Assembly (NCBI RefSeq): GCF_029854705.2
Contig: NZ_CP139035.1
Location: 1,550,001 to 1,614,000, forward strand
Origin: Akkermansia sp. N21116
GTDB taxonomy: Bacteria; Verrucomicrobiota; Verrucomicrobiia; Verrucomicrobiales; Akkermansiaceae
Length of the DNA: 64,000 bases
Direction: 5' to 3'
A model generated the notes under the pieces. The model saw only the letters and a list, made by a program, of their open reading frames with translations, ran no database searches and was not told where the DNA came from. The position numbers and the translations under genes were made by a program. This document shows, piece by piece, positions 44,293 to 54,700 of the stretch. Positions within the stretch are counted from its first letter, which is position 1. Every line of letters begins with the position of its first letter.

Positions 44293-44946
44293 TTAGAGAA
44301 AAAACTCCCTCTTTACATCATCATAACTCCGAATCACCGGAAAATGCCAGCCGGAATAACTGTCATGATTGGAATTAACGATGATAACCTGCTTTGCTCC
44401 AGATGCTTTGGCTGCGCGGATACCGGCATGGGAGTCCTCGAAAATAACGACTTCTTCCGGTTTCATTCCGATGCGTTCGATCCCCCGTAGAAAAATATCC
44501 GGAGCGGGTTTCCCCGGGACGGTACCATCGTCATAACTGATGGCCCGGAGATCGAACCAGCGTTCCAACCGGAATTGTTCGATGAAAAAATCGACATTGG
44601 TTTTGCCGGAGGCCGTAGCGATATTGCGTGGAATGCCGTGTTCTTTCAGTTCATTGAGCAGGCGCTCCGCCCCCGGTGCCAGATGCATGCCGTGCTTCAG
44701 GCAGATGTCCCGGTAGATAGCTTCCTTTTCTTCGGCGAAGGCATTGGCCTGTTCTAATGACGGGGACTCGGGGAACAGATAGGCATAAATATCTTCATTT
44801 GTTCGTCCATGGATATTGCGGAAAAGTTCCTCTGCCGTCAGGGTCAGACCGTAGCGACCCAAAATAATGTCCCAGGATTCGTTGTGATAGGGAGTATCCC
44901 AGAAAAGGGTTCCGTTGAAATCGAAAATGAAGCCGTTCCATTTCAT
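44293..44946 (-). CDS. HAD-superfamily phosphatase/phosphomutase-like protein, DxN variant
   Basis: The 217-residue protein has the HAD fold with an alpha-helical cap. Motif I reads FDFNGTLF, so the usual second Asp of DxD (the acid/base) is Asn. Motif II (ATASGKT) and motif III (KPAPDIF, EDSHAGIRAAKASGA) are intact. The form is close to beta-phosphoglucomutase/YcjU-type proteins. The Asn suggests lower phosphatase activity or a mutase-like or phosphonatase-like change, not necessarily an inactive protein. The gene lies upstream of cbiM by 48 bases on the same strand, so it may be co-transcribed with the cobalt transporter; a link in function is not evident. Confidence 0.8.
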   Translation of the reverse strand: MKWNGFIFDFNGTLFWDTPYHNESWDIILGRYGLTLTAEELFRNIHGRTNEDIYAYLFPESPSLEQANAFAEEKEAIYRDICLKHGMHLAPGAERLLNELKEHGIPRNIATASGKTNVDFFIEQFRLERWFDLRAISYDDGTVPGKPAPDIFLRGIERIGMKPEEVVIFEDSHAGIRAAKASGAKQVIIVNSNHDSYSGWHFPVIRSYDDVKREFFL

Positions 44947-45054
44947 ACGATAGCATACTGGCTTCTCCTGTCCCTGCCCAAAAGAGTAAATCCCGTCTGT
45001 ATCAATTAGTAAATGCTCTGAAAGATCTCTCTGTCATGATTCGTAGTAAACAAT

Positions 45055-47412
45055 ATGTCATTTCTCTTGAAAACATGTTGCCTTTCTGCGGGCAGAGTTG
45101 GGTGGTGCGGCTTGTCTGCTGCACTCGTGATGCAAACGGCGTTTGCGGCGGAACCTTCCGAAGTGTACAAGGACAAAAATGCTCCTGTCGAAGAGCGGGT
45201 TAAGTCCCTTATGGACCAGATGACTCTGGAAGAAAAGGTTGCGCAGATGGACATGTTCAGTTTCTGGAAAGAAAAGGAATTCACTACCGAGGGGTTGGAA
45301 AAATCATGCGGGGTTGGCGCCTGGATCGGTGAAGTAACGCCTGAACGTTACAATGAAGTTCAAAAGAAATCGGAATTGTCCCGGTTGAAGATTCCCTTCC
45401 TGGTAGGAGTGGATGCTGCTCATGGTCACGCTATTTTGCCGAACAGGACAGTATTCCCGACATCGATTACCATGGCTGCCTCCTTTAATCCCGATTTAGT
45501 GCATGAATGTGCCCGGCTGGCTGCCGAAGAGGTTCGCAACAGCGGCAACCATTGGACATTTGCTCCGAGCGTCGATATCGTCCACGATGCCCGCTGGGGG
45601 CGTACCGGAGAAACCTATGGTGAAGATCCCTTTCTGGCCTCCCGCCTCGTCGAAGCATCGGTGACGGGTATGCAGGGCAATCTGGACCCCGACAAGAACA
45701 TTGCTGCCTGCGTGAAGCATTTCGTGGGCGGTGGTGCTTCCATTGGCGGGGTGAACCATGGCAATGCGGAAATTTCGGAACGCATGCTGCGCAGTGATTT
45801 TCTACCTCCGTTTCAAGCGGCGATTGATGCGGGAGTGTTGACGATTATGCCGGGGCACAATAATGTGAATGGCGTACCCATGCATGCCAATAAGTGGCTT
45901 CTGACGGATATCGTTAAGGATGAATATGGATTCAAGGGGTTCTACATCACGGATATGGGAGATATTGAAAATCTGATGCCGGAACGTCTCCACGGTATAG
46001 CGACTGATCAGAAGGATGCTGTCCGGCAAGGGATTAATGCCGGGATCGACATGCACATGTATTCGTGGGACCGCAAGATGTTCATCGATAATCTTCAGGA
46101 ACTCGTCAAGGAAGGCAAAGTCGACGAAGCCCGCATCAACGATGCTGTCAAGCGTATCCTGACAGTCAAATTTAAACTGGGGCTTTTCGAAAACCGCTAC
46201 ATTGACGCGGACAAAAAGAAGGATTCCTACGGAAGCAAGGAAGCCCGTGATGCTGCTCTTGAAGCTGCCCGCCAGAGTATTGTCCTGCTGAAAAATTCCG
46301 AAGGTCTGCTTCCTCTGGATGTTTCCAAATATAAAAAAATTCTCGTGACCGGTCCCAATGCCGATAACCAGGCGATCATGGGAGACTGGGCGAATCCCCA
46401 GCCCAAGGAGCATGTGATTTCCATCCTGCAGGGACTCAAAAACGAGTGGAAAGGCGCATGTGAAGTCGTCTTTAGCGACAGTGGTCGCATCAAGGGTAAA
46501 AAGTCTGATGTAACTGTCGAGACAACGGATCCCGTGACGCAGTCCCGCCAGCTTAAAGAAGGTGGAGAGCTGAATGACTTTGCCATTCAGGATGCCGTCG
46601 GCAAGGCGAAGGATTGCGATTTGGTGGTAGCAGTTATCGGAGGCTATGGCCTTCGTTCCGACTGGGGGCTCCGTACGTATGGAGAATCCGCTGACCGTCC
46701 GTCGATCGATTTCTACGGCAAGCAGGTAGAACTCGTGCAGAAGCTCCAGGCGACAGGTAAGCCGGTTATCGTTGTGATCGTCAATGGCAAGCCTCTGAAC
46801 AATCCTTGGATTACGAAGAATATACCCACCATTGTAGATGTGTGGGAACCCGGCCAGTTCGGAGCTCAGGCTTTGGCGGAAATCCTCGTAGGCAAGGTAA
46901 ATCCCTCCGGCAAATTGCCTATCAGTATTCCCCAGACGGCCGGGCACATTCCGGCGTATTACTACCAGACCTTCTCCCGCACGCGCACAGGCTACGGTCT
47001 TGGTTCTTCCCGCGAGGATGATAAACCCGCTTTTGCCTTTGGTCACGGGTTGAGCTACACTACTTTCAAGTACGAAGACATGAAGCTGTCTTCCTCCCGC
47101 CTGGAAAAAGACAAGCCCCTCTCCGTTAGCGTGACTGTCAAAAATACGGGAGATCGCGCCGGATATGAAACGGTAATGGTCTTCGTTCGTGATGAAGTCT
47201 CCAGTGTTGTAACGCCTATCCGTCGTTTGAAGGGATTCAGCAAAGTCTGGCTTAACCCCGGAGAAGTGCGGACGGTCACTATTGAGATCCCCTTCAAGGA
47301 ATTCGGTCTTTGGAATCAGGAAATGAAGTATGTGGTGGAACCCGGTACCTTCGAAATCCAGGTTGGTTCTGCGTCGGACGATATCAAGTTGAAGAAGAAG
47401 ATCGACTACTGA
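45055..47412 (+). CDS. bglX: Glycoside hydrolase family 3 beta-glucosidase-like enzyme
   Basis: The 785-residue protein begins with a signal peptide (cleavage likely after AFA, residue 31). The GH3 N-terminal barrel carries the nucleophile Asp300 in YITDMGDIE, with the substrate block AACVKHFVGGG (KHF) before it. The alpha/beta-sandwich (about 400-600) and the C-terminal fibronectin-III-like domain (about 690-785, RAGYETVMVFVRDEVSS) complete the BglX plan. It is a secreted, periplasmic exo-beta-glycosidase; the sugar could be glucose, xylose or N-acetylglucosamine and cannot be told here. The gene stands alone and is divergent from the HAD gene. The symbol reflects architecture only. Confidence 0.88.
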   Translation: MSFLLKTCCLSAGRVGWCGLSAALVMQTAFAAEPSEVYKDKNAPVEERVKSLMDQMTLEEKVAQMDMFSFWKEKEFTTEGLEKSCGVGAWIGEVTPERYNEVQKKSELSRLKIPFLVGVDAAHGHAILPNRTVFPTSITMAASFNPDLVHECARLAAEEVRNSGNHWTFAPSVDIVHDARWGRTGETYGEDPFLASRLVEASVTGMQGNLDPDKNIAACVKHFVGGGASIGGVNHGNAEISERMLRSDFLPPFQAAIDAGVLTIMPGHNNVNGVPMHANKWLLTDIVKDEYGFKGFYITDMGDIENLMPERLHGIATDQKDAVRQGINAGIDMHMYSWDRKMFIDNLQELVKEGKVDEARINDAVKRILTVKFKLGLFENRYIDADKKKDSYGSKEARDAALEAARQSIVLLKNSEGLLPLDVSKYKKILVTGPNADNQAIMGDWANPQPKEHVISILQGLKNEWKGACEVVFSDSGRIKGKKSDVTVETTDPVTQSRQLKEGGELNDFAIQDAVGKAKDCDLVVAVIGGYGLRSDWGLRTYGESADRPSIDFYGKQVELVQKLQATGKPVIVVIVNGKPLNNPWITKNIPTIVDVWEPGQFGAQALAEILVGKVNPSGKLPISIPQTAGHIPAYYYQTFSRTRTGYGLGSSREDDKPAFAFGHGLSYTTFKYEDMKLSSSRLEKDKPLSVSVTVKNTGDRAGYETVMVFVRDEVSSVVTPIRRLKGFSKVWLNPGEVRTVTIEIPFKEFGLWNQEMKYVVEPGTFEIQVGSASDDIKLKKKIDY

Positions 47413-47442
47413 ACGCCTTGTTCCATACCTTTTAGATAGGCT

Positions 47443-47481
47443 GGCCGCATTCCGGATTTGATTTGGGATGCGGCCTTCATT
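47443..47481 (+). terminator. Probable terminator after GH3 gene
   Basis: An 8-bp stem (ggccgcat at 47443-47450 with atgcggcc at 47468-47475) is followed by a moderately T-rich tail. Confidence 0.55.
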
Positions 47482-47645
47482 TGAATTGCCGTATCTGAAA
47501 CTTCCGGTCATCATTCACCTGGGTTCGTCGTATTTTCCAGGTACTGTGACAAATAGGTATTGAGTTCCGGTGGTGAAGGCCTTATATCCCGGCCTTCGTT
47601 GATTCAACCGTAGTTTCCATACCGATTCCCTACCCATTATTTTCC

Positions 47646-49130
47646 ATGTCTCCGTTTCGTTTTTGCCTGTTGCTGCGATTCCTGTTTGCGGGATGGCTTT
47701 TGTGTTGTTCCGAGGCGAGCGCTCTTGACAACGGCAGGATCGTCATGGTGACCGAAGCGACATTTCCTCCGTACGAATTCCGGGAAGGAGATGAAATCGT
47801 CGGCATTGATCCGTCTATCATGCGGGAAGTTTCCCGGGCAACGGGACGGGAGCTGATCATTGAGGACATGAGCTTCGATTCTGTTATTACGGCGGTTGTG
47901 ACAGGTAAAGCGGATGTGGCTGCTTCCGGTATTACGGTAACGCCCGAGCGGATGCAGCAGGTAGATTTTTCCATCCCTTATGTGGAAGCCTCCCAAGTGA
48001 TCATCGTACCGAAGGATTCGCCTGTCATCGGCAAGGATCAGATCAAGGGGCGGAGGATTGGTGTTCAGCACGGTGCGACGGGCGATATTTTTGTGACCCG
48101 CAATATCCAGCAACCGGAGCGGTTTCCGAACGGCGCTCTGGCCGTTGCCGCTTTGGCGGCGGGGAAGGTAGATGTCGTTGTCATCGACCAGGATCCTGCA
48201 CGGATGTACTTGAAACAACATCCCGGCCTTCATATCCTGTCGGAACCGTTGACATCGGAATCCTATGCCATCGCCGTAAGGAAAGGGAATCGAGTGCTTC
48301 TGGAACAAATTAACAATGTCATCTCGGAGATGAAGAACTCCGGAACGATGGCCCGGATCCGCGAGGAATACGCAGCCAGGCAGCATGAGAGAGCTGCCGT
48401 TTCCCAGATCGGTGATGGTGGACAGGGATGGCTCCGGATCCGTTGGGAAGACTTCAAGGATTCGGTCCATACCAATTTCATTCAGGATGCCCGGTGGAAG
48501 TACCTGACGAATGGCTTGCTGGTAACGTTGGAGATTTCCTTTTGTTCCGTACTGCTCGGTATTTTGATGGGGTTTGTGATCGCTGTTATTCGTTCGACCC
48601 ATGATAAAACCGGTCAATGGCGCTTCTTCAATTTTCTCTGCAAAACGTACCTTACGGTGGTCCGGGGCACCCCTGTAGTCGTTCAATTGCTGATTATTTA
48701 TTTCGTGATTTTCGGTGCGGTAGATGTGAGTAAGGTTCTGGTTGCCATCGTTGCTTTCGGCTTCAATTCCGGCGCCTATGTGGCAGAAATCATCCGCGGA
48801 GGTATCATGTCGATCGACAAGGGACAGCTTGAAGCCGGGCGGAGCCTGGGCCTGAGCTACAACCAGACCATGGCGTATATTATTCTTCCTCAGGCTTTCA
48901 AAAACGTTCTTCCCTCTTTGGGAAATGAGTTTATCGTCCTCCTCAAAGAGACGAGTGTTTCAGGCTACATCGCCTTGCAGGACCTCACCAAGGGAGGAGA
49001 TATTATCCGCAGCCAGACCTATACGGCCTTCATGCCTTTGGTGGCCGTGGCGTTGATTTATCTGGCGATCGTTATGCTCTTCAGCTCCATGCTGGGAAAA
49101 CTGGAAAGGAAATTGAAACAACATGAATAA
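47646..49130 (+). CDS. Amino-acid ABC transporter, binding protein fused to permease
   Basis: The 494-residue protein has a signal peptide (about residues 1-27), a periplasmic binding domain of the SBP_bac_3 type (about 32-260, with [16 protein letters not shown] and [20 protein letters not shown] in part), and a permease domain of about 220 residues with five helices and the HisM/GlnP loop [22 protein letters not shown] (seen as [13 protein letters not shown]). Such fused binding-permease subunits occur in GlnPQ systems, where two copies form the transporter. The amino acid carried is not clear; glutamine, glutamate and arginine are possible. The gene overlaps the ATPase by eight bases. Confidence 0.9.
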   Translation: MSPFRFCLLLRFLFAGWLLCCSEASALDNGRIVMVTEATFPPYEFREGDEIVGIDPSIMREVSRATGRELIIEDMSFDSVITAVVTGKADVAASGITVTPERMQQVDFSIPYVEASQVIIVPKDSPVIGKDQIKGRRIGVQHGATGDIFVTRNIQQPERFPNGALAVAALAAGKVDVVVIDQDPARMYLKQHPGLHILSEPLTSESYAIAVRKGNRVLLEQINNVISEMKNSGTMARIREEYAARQHERAAVSQIGDGGQGWLRIRWEDFKDSVHTNFIQDARWKYLTNGLLVTLEISFCSVLLGILMGFVIAVIRSTHDKTGQWRFFNFLCKTYLTVVRGTPVVVQLLIIYFVIFGAVDVSKVLVAIVAFGFNSGAYVAEIIRGGIMSIDKGQLEAGRSLGLSYNQTMAYIILPQAFKNVLPSLGNEFIVLLKETSVSGYIALQDLTKGGDIIRSQTYTAFMPLVAVALIYLAIVMLFSSMLGKLERKLKQHE

Positions 49131-49875
49131 TCCTCTCTCCGTCGATGTCCCCATGTTCCAGGTGAGAAACCTGGTAAAAGAATTCGGGAACAACCGTGCC
49201 GTGGACGAAGTGTCCGTAGACATTGCCCAAGGAGAGGTCGTCTTCATTGTCGGCCCTTCCGGTTCCGGTAAAAGCACGTTTTTGCGGTGCCTGAATCTTC
49301 TGGAGATGCCGACATCCGGGGATATTCTCTTCAAGGGAGAATCCGTGACCGGGCAGCATGTCAATGTCAACAAATTCCGAGAGCATGTTGGCATGGTCTT
49401 CCAGCATTTCAATCTCTTTCCCCACTTGTCCATTCTGGATAACATTACCATTGCCCCGGTTAAAACGGGACGTGCCACCAGGCAGGAAGCCATAGCTCAT
49501 GCAGAGGATCTCCTGCACCGTATCGGCCTTTTCGAGAAAAGGCATGCCTATCCTCTTCAGCTTTCGGGAGGCCAGAAACAGCGTATTGCAATCATTCGCT
49601 CACTGGTGATGAACCCCGATGCCATCCTTTTTGATGAACCGACTTCTGCTCTTGATCCGGAAATGGTAGGCGAAGTTCTTTCTCTCATGAAAGAACTGGC
49701 CGTCAATGGATTGACGATGATAGTTGTAACGCATGAAATAGGTTTTGCCCGCGAAGTCGCTACCCGTGTCCTGTTTATGGACAGGGGGAGGATTGTAGAA
49801 TCCGGCTCGCCTTCACAAGTAATCGATCATCCGGTTAATCCACGGTTGAAAGAGTTTTTCTCTAAAGTACTGTAA
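49123..49875 (+). CDS. glnQ: Amino-acid ABC transporter ATPase (GlnQ-like)
   Basis: The 250-residue ATPase has Walker [10 protein letters not shown] (residues 44-52), Q-loop [13 protein letters not shown], signature LSGGQKQR, Walker [14 protein letters not shown] and the H-loop VTHEIGFA. It is the polar amino-acid uptake type. It overlaps the upstream fused binding-permease gene by eight bases, so the two are co-translated. Confidence 0.92.
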   Translation: MNNPLSVDVPMFQVRNLVKEFGNNRAVDEVSVDIAQGEVVFIVGPSGSGKSTFLRCLNLLEMPTSGDILFKGESVTGQHVNVNKFREHVGMVFQHFNLFPHLSILDNITIAPVKTGRATRQEAIAHAEDLLHRIGLFEKRHAYPLQLSGGQKQRIAIIRSLVMNPDAILFDEPTSALDPEMVGEVLSLMKELAVNGLTMIVVTHEIGFAREVATRVLFMDRGRIVESGSPSQVIDHPVNPRLKEFFSKVL

Positions 49876-50455
49876 ATCAGTAGGAAAATCCTTGGATGAC
49901 AGGGAAATGAACCCGATTCAGTTTTCTTCTTTCTCCCTTTTTCCTTGGTATCCTGACTTATGAGGCAACACGATGCTGATTCTTTTGTTCTTATTTTCCG
50001 TTGATGTTTTAGGGAGAGGTGATAGTATAAAAATCCGGTCGGCACCATAGGGGCAAGGCGCGATTCCACCGAGGATTAACCTGGCCGCATGTTCCAAGTA
50101 GTCGGGGAGTAGTATCCGAGACATCTGACCGTAGACCCGGAGCCCCGCTCTGGGTAATTTGCTTTATACTCATAATGGGTGATTTTGACGAAGAGCCAGA
50201 ATTTTGTGAAATTGGCTGATACCTTAAGTGATTGGTACCTGTCGATCATACGCATGTGGAGATATACAAAAAATAATGGAATAACGAAAGGTTTCCATCG
50301 GAAAATGAAACTGATTCAATGAAGAGCCTATGGATACCGAAACCTTGCGAACTAGCGTCTCCGAGTTCTCGTTAAATGCTTGGGCTGCACCCTCAAGAAT
50401 AACGGTTCCCGCTTTTAGAAGCTTCTCAGGGGTACGGGGGACATGAGGTATAAGA
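49876..50455. other. Gene-poor region with possible gene remnant and structured segment
   Basis: Between glnQ and the tRNA-Val terminator lies about 580 bases with no convincing gene. On the minus strand, two frames stay open for part of it: about 50224-50454 (with KLLKAGTVILEGAAQAFNEN) and about 49918-50124 (with LPDYLEHAARLILGGIA). Both read like protein but lack good starts, so decayed gene pieces are one reading. A hairpin acccggag/ctctgggt (50133-50153) and the G/C-rich block 50030-50160 hint at a structured RNA instead. I cannot decide between these. Confidence 0.4.
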
Positions 50456-50487
50456 AAAACCCCTAATCCGTTAAGAATAGGGGTTTT
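50456..50487 (-). terminator. Terminator of tRNA-Val gene
   Basis: A perfect 10-bp stem (50456-50465 with 50478-50487, aaaaccccta/taggggtttt) lies five bases past the tRNA 3' end in the minus direction and ends in a T-run. Confidence 0.85.
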
Positions 50488-50492
50488 ATAGA

Positions 50493-50567
<75 letters not shown>

Positions 50568-50652
50568 TTTGATGTAGGTGCCGTAAGGCGGAGGAATGTT
50601 TACACTCTTTTCCCGGACGAGGCAATGCTTTTTTTTCATTTTACCAAAAAAA

Positions 50653-51507
50653 CTATACCAGTCTTCCTTGGGCCGTAGTCCATTTACCCTTGGTGATAAC
50701 CTTATCGAAAACAAGACCGTTTTTGTTGGCCGTTTCGCAGGTTTCATCCCATTGACTGGTTAAAATACCGGAAATAACAAGGGACGATCCCGGTTTCATG
50801 GCACAAATGATCCTGGGAAATGCTTTTTGAAGGATGGTGGAGAAAAGATTTGCGACTACGATATCTCCCTGCTGGGAGGGAGTGGGTACCCATTCAAAGA
50901 CATCGGCCTGGAAAATTTCCAGCTTTTGTTCACTGATGTGGTTGCGTTCGGCGTTGGTACGGGAAACGTCTACGGCGATGGGATCAAAGTCGAATGCCGT
51001 GGCGTGTTCCGCCCCCAGTGCAATGGCTGCTATGGCGAGAACGGCAGTGCCGCAGCCAATATCGGTTATTGTCCAAGGGGATGTCTTGTGTTCTTTGGCA
51101 AAGTCGCTGATGGCTCGAAGGCAAGTGGAGGTTGTGGCGTGGTCCCCTGTACCGAAAGCCATTTCAGCCGGAATGGAGAGGATAGCCCGCTTGGGATATT
51201 GTCGGACGAGTTTAGCGAGCTCTTTTGCTTCGACCTGTTCCGTGATAACGAGGTTATCCCGAATTTTGAGGTCAGGACGTTTGGCCCTTGCCTGACTGGC
51301 GACCCAGTCGGTCGTTTTGATTTCCCTGATGCTGCCTCCGAAATAGTTTTTCAAGGTAATAGCATCGTCTTCCGTCTCGCAATAAACGGTGATACGGATA
51401 CTCTTGCCTCCTTTGAACGATTCGATGACAGCATTGGGATTTCCAGAGATGCGTTCGTTCCAGGCATCTTCCCATTTGGCGGCGGATAGTTTGGACCAGC
51501 TCCACAT
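50653..51507 (-). CDS. prmA: Ribosomal protein L11 methyltransferase
   Basis: The 284-residue protein has the PrmA arrangement: an N-terminal substrate domain of about 95 residues, the linker AFGTGDHATT near residue 118, and a Rossmann methyltransferase domain with DIGCGTAVLAIAAIALGA (SAM-binding motif I, seen as DIGCGTAVLAIAA) and VVANLFSTILQKA (NL in place of the NPPY loop). PrmA adds methyl groups to L11. It stands between the tRNA gene and the small membrane peptide. Confidence 0.88.
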   Translation of the reverse strand: MWSWSKLSAAKWEDAWNERISGNPNAVIESFKGGKSIRITVYCETEDDAITLKNYFGGSIREIKTTDWVASQARAKRPDLKIRDNLVITEQVEAKELAKLVRQYPKRAILSIPAEMAFGTGDHATTSTCLRAISDFAKEHKTSPWTITDIGCGTAVLAIAAIALGAEHATAFDFDPIAVDVSRTNAERNHISEQKLEIFQADVFEWVPTPSQQGDIVVANLFSTILQKAFPRIICAMKPGSSLVISGILTSQWDETCETANKNGLVFDKVITKGKWTTAQGRLV

Positions 51508-51577
51508 AAAAGCGATTAAAAGGCGGTTGTTGTTGAAGGGGGGCGAATTGCGTTTGTAGCGAAAGCCCGGGGAAGTG

Positions 51578-51733
51578 TCAAAGCCTTCCCGGAGATTCGT
51601 TCCGGGAGAAAGGTGATTCGTCCTTTCCGGGGATTTCTTTTTCCTTGCGGAATGCGAAGTTGAGTAGAGCTATTCCCTGCAGAAGAAGCACCAGGATCAG
51701 GCAGATCAGGGATATTTTGGTTGTTTTGCTCAT
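51578..51733 (-). CDS. Small single-pass membrane peptide, 51 residues
   Basis: This short gene begins five bases after the stop of the giant membrane protein gene and reads MSKTTKISLICLILVLLLQG and onward: a basic start, one strong membrane helix (about residues 7-28), and a charged tail (FRKEKEIPGKDESPF). The tight spacing and the protein-like composition support it. Small membrane peptides of this kind often partner with a nearby large membrane protein; that is an inference from position. No known family recognised. Confidence 0.6.
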   Translation of the reverse strand: MSKTTKISLICLILVLLLQGIALLNFAFRKEKEIPGKDESPFSRNESPGRL

Positions 51734-51738
51734 AGCGG

Positions 51739-54700
51739 TTATTGGGGGGAGGAGGGGTGGATACGGTTGATGAGTGAACGCCGTGTCCGTTCGGTGATGT
51801 AGGCGAGTCCTAGCAGGGTTAGGCCGCAGATGAGGAGTCCTAGCCCTTTCTGGTTCAATGAGTCCAGCAGGTTGATGGCGAGAGAGGCTGCAACCAGGGC
51901 AATGAGAATAACTCCGCAATTGATGATGGATGCCCTTGCCAGGTGAAGTCCGCTGATGATGGATGACGCTCCGCTGAAGACCAGGATGAGCATGACGCCA
52001 AAAGGTGGCAGGACGGGAGCAGCGGATGCTGTGGCGATCATGGCAAGGCTGAAGAGAAGTGTTCTCGAATACTCCAGTTTCGGCACCCATTTTTTGAGCT
52101 GAACGAATAGAATAATCCCGGGCAGACAGCAGACTGCAATGCTGGATAGCTCGATGTCTCTGTCTCTAACAATGTTTTTGTAACAGCAAAGCTGTGCCAG
52201 AAAGAGGCCGATCCCCAACCAGACGATGGCGCTGCGCGACAGGTTCCTGTTTTTTGCGATACAGAAAGAAACCATGAGTTGGGAAGCGCCGATGACCATG
52301 GACATGAAGTTGCTTCCCATAAGGGGCAGCATCAGGAGGCAAGCAAAGAGAGCGTTGAATAAATTTCTGTGGCTACCGTCCCGAAAGGTGACGAGTATGA
52401 TGCCTGTGAACCAGAGCCCCAAGGCGATTTCTTGGATGATCTCCAGATTGTTTTGGGGGGATGAAGGCTGCATGATAAGGAAGGCAAGAGGAATGACCAG
52501 AAGGTAGGCCATGCTTCCCCAGGACCGAATGGACCCGGTGCCTTGCTGTATGGCATGCGAGGTGAACAGGATGCAGGGAACGAGAAGTGGTACGGCGGCG
52601 ATTCCAAGATGGGCGGTGGTAATAGTTTCGGAATTCGACCACAATTGTATCAGGGAGAGCTGAATGAAGAACAGGGAAAATGTGAAAATAACTTTTTGCC
52701 TGCTAAGCTGGGAATAACTTAGAAAGCCTAGAAAACAGATGAGTGCAGGCAGGCCGAAAGTATACTTGTTGAGCTCTCCGGTGAAATCAAACAGGGCGAA
52801 TGCAAGGATTCCTGTCGTAATGGGAAGAAGAATGGTTTGTGATTGTAGCTTGTTGATTATTAATATTCTATATGCGGAAGACAAGATGAATATTATAGAT
52901 GTGAACAGGAAACTTCCTCTCATGGGATAAAGGAGAAAGATGAATCCTGCAACGAATGCCGCATATTGGATGGTCGTGGCTAGGTCCGGCCTGGGTTCGC
53001 GGCGAGAGATGATATTGGAGCCCATGCGTAGCACCCACAGAAGGGGGATGCTGCATGATGTCATGAAGGCGAGGTGGGGGAGTTTGGCTGTGGGCTGATG
53101 AGACATCCCGAGGATGGTGAGGTTGCCGATGAGAAAAAGGGCAAAAAGGACGATCGGAAGATATTTTTTACTGTAGGATGCGGGTCGGGTCGATAGATAT
53201 AGGGCGGTTATCGGAATCAGGGTAAAGAGCAGGACGAGGGGACTTTCATTCATTTGCCCAAGAGTTACGATGATAAGGAAAATAACGGGCAGATGGGCGT
53301 ACTTGGCAACGGGGCGAAATCCGCATACGACCGGGATACAGAGTGTCAGGAATAGGCCGATGATCACTGTAACAGGCAGCGCGATGAGGCAGATTTGTAC
53401 TGTCAGTCCGACTAGGCACCAGTTCCATACGGAGCGGTTGCGGAAGAACCAGGAGAGCGCCAGGGCGATACCCCAAAGGCAGATGAGGATCTCGGGACGG
53501 TGGACGACAATGGATGAGATGGTTTGCGGGGCGTATAATTGCGAGCAGATGGCAACTGAGACAAGGATGGTTGTCACGATGCCGGGGATGGTTTTCTCCG
53601 TGAGAGAGTGTACAGGGGATCTGCGGAAGGCCATGCCGATGCACATGGTCAGAGGAAGAAGCGTCAGGATGAATAGAAAGATTGCTGCCGCCGGATTCCC
53701 CTTGATTCCGGAAAAGATAATGCCTGACGATGTGATTCCCATCATGGCCAGCGGCCAGCCGATCTCCTGTTTGCTGGTGAGGGGGCGTATCATGTGTCCC
53801 TTGAAAAATACGGAGGGCGGTAGGAGGCTCGCATGCCTTGAGTTGTCGAGGAGGCGGTACCGTACAGCCATTATGGCCCAGCAAACGAGGATGAGAATCG
53901 GGGATGCTGTTTGTTCGACGAAGAGGAGGCAGAGGTAAAGCGCCGCGAAAACGAGGGAGAAACTCCATTCTCCCAGCCATGCGGAGATGCTTGCCTGGTT
54001 TCCCCGGGGATTCTTATTCGCTTCATAGATGGGTTTGACAATAAAGGGGAGGAGGGGGATTGCCGCGAACAGGAGGCACAGCGGGTGGAATGATTCGATG
54101 ATGCATGAGCTTCTGCTATTGGTGAGAAGGAGGCAATCCAGGGAAATCAAGGCTAGTGCGATGCTCTGGATCCTTTGGATGAGAAGGCGTTTGCCAATGG
54201 TCAGTTCGTCCGTATGCCATAGGCTTGCAACCCCCATGGAGAACGCGGGCAGGATCAGGAGCAGCATGTGCTGGAGGGACAGTGCGGATCCTTCCAGCGC
54301 CCGGGAGCTCAGAATGTAGGCCGTAAGAGCGATGGACTGGATTGAAAGTGGAAATTTGTGCCTCCATCCTATGACAAGACAGACGAAAAGCAACAGTGCC
54401 AGAATTCCGAAACTACCAGTCGGCATGACTCCCGATTCCAGTGAAGGAGCCAGCAGAGTCAGCAAGATAAATATGAAGGAAAGAGCCAGGGCATAGTTGG
54501 GGAAGGATTTTTGTTTGCTTCCTATTTTCAGGATGATGGCCGGGAATATCCACAGGATGAGATATTGGAGTATTTGGGGGAAGGTGATGGCATGTTCCAG
54601 GTGGAACGATGGAAGTCTGATTCCTGTGGAGATGAATAAGGCGCCGGGATCATGGTGCCATTGGTACTGGAAGGAAGCTATTGCCATGGCTGTGACCACG

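Noticed and set aside
44245-45054. Possible cobalamin riboswitch before the cobalt transporter genes
   Set aside because: Only 48 bases lie before cbiM and 108 before the HAD gene, and no B12-box-like sequence is seen.
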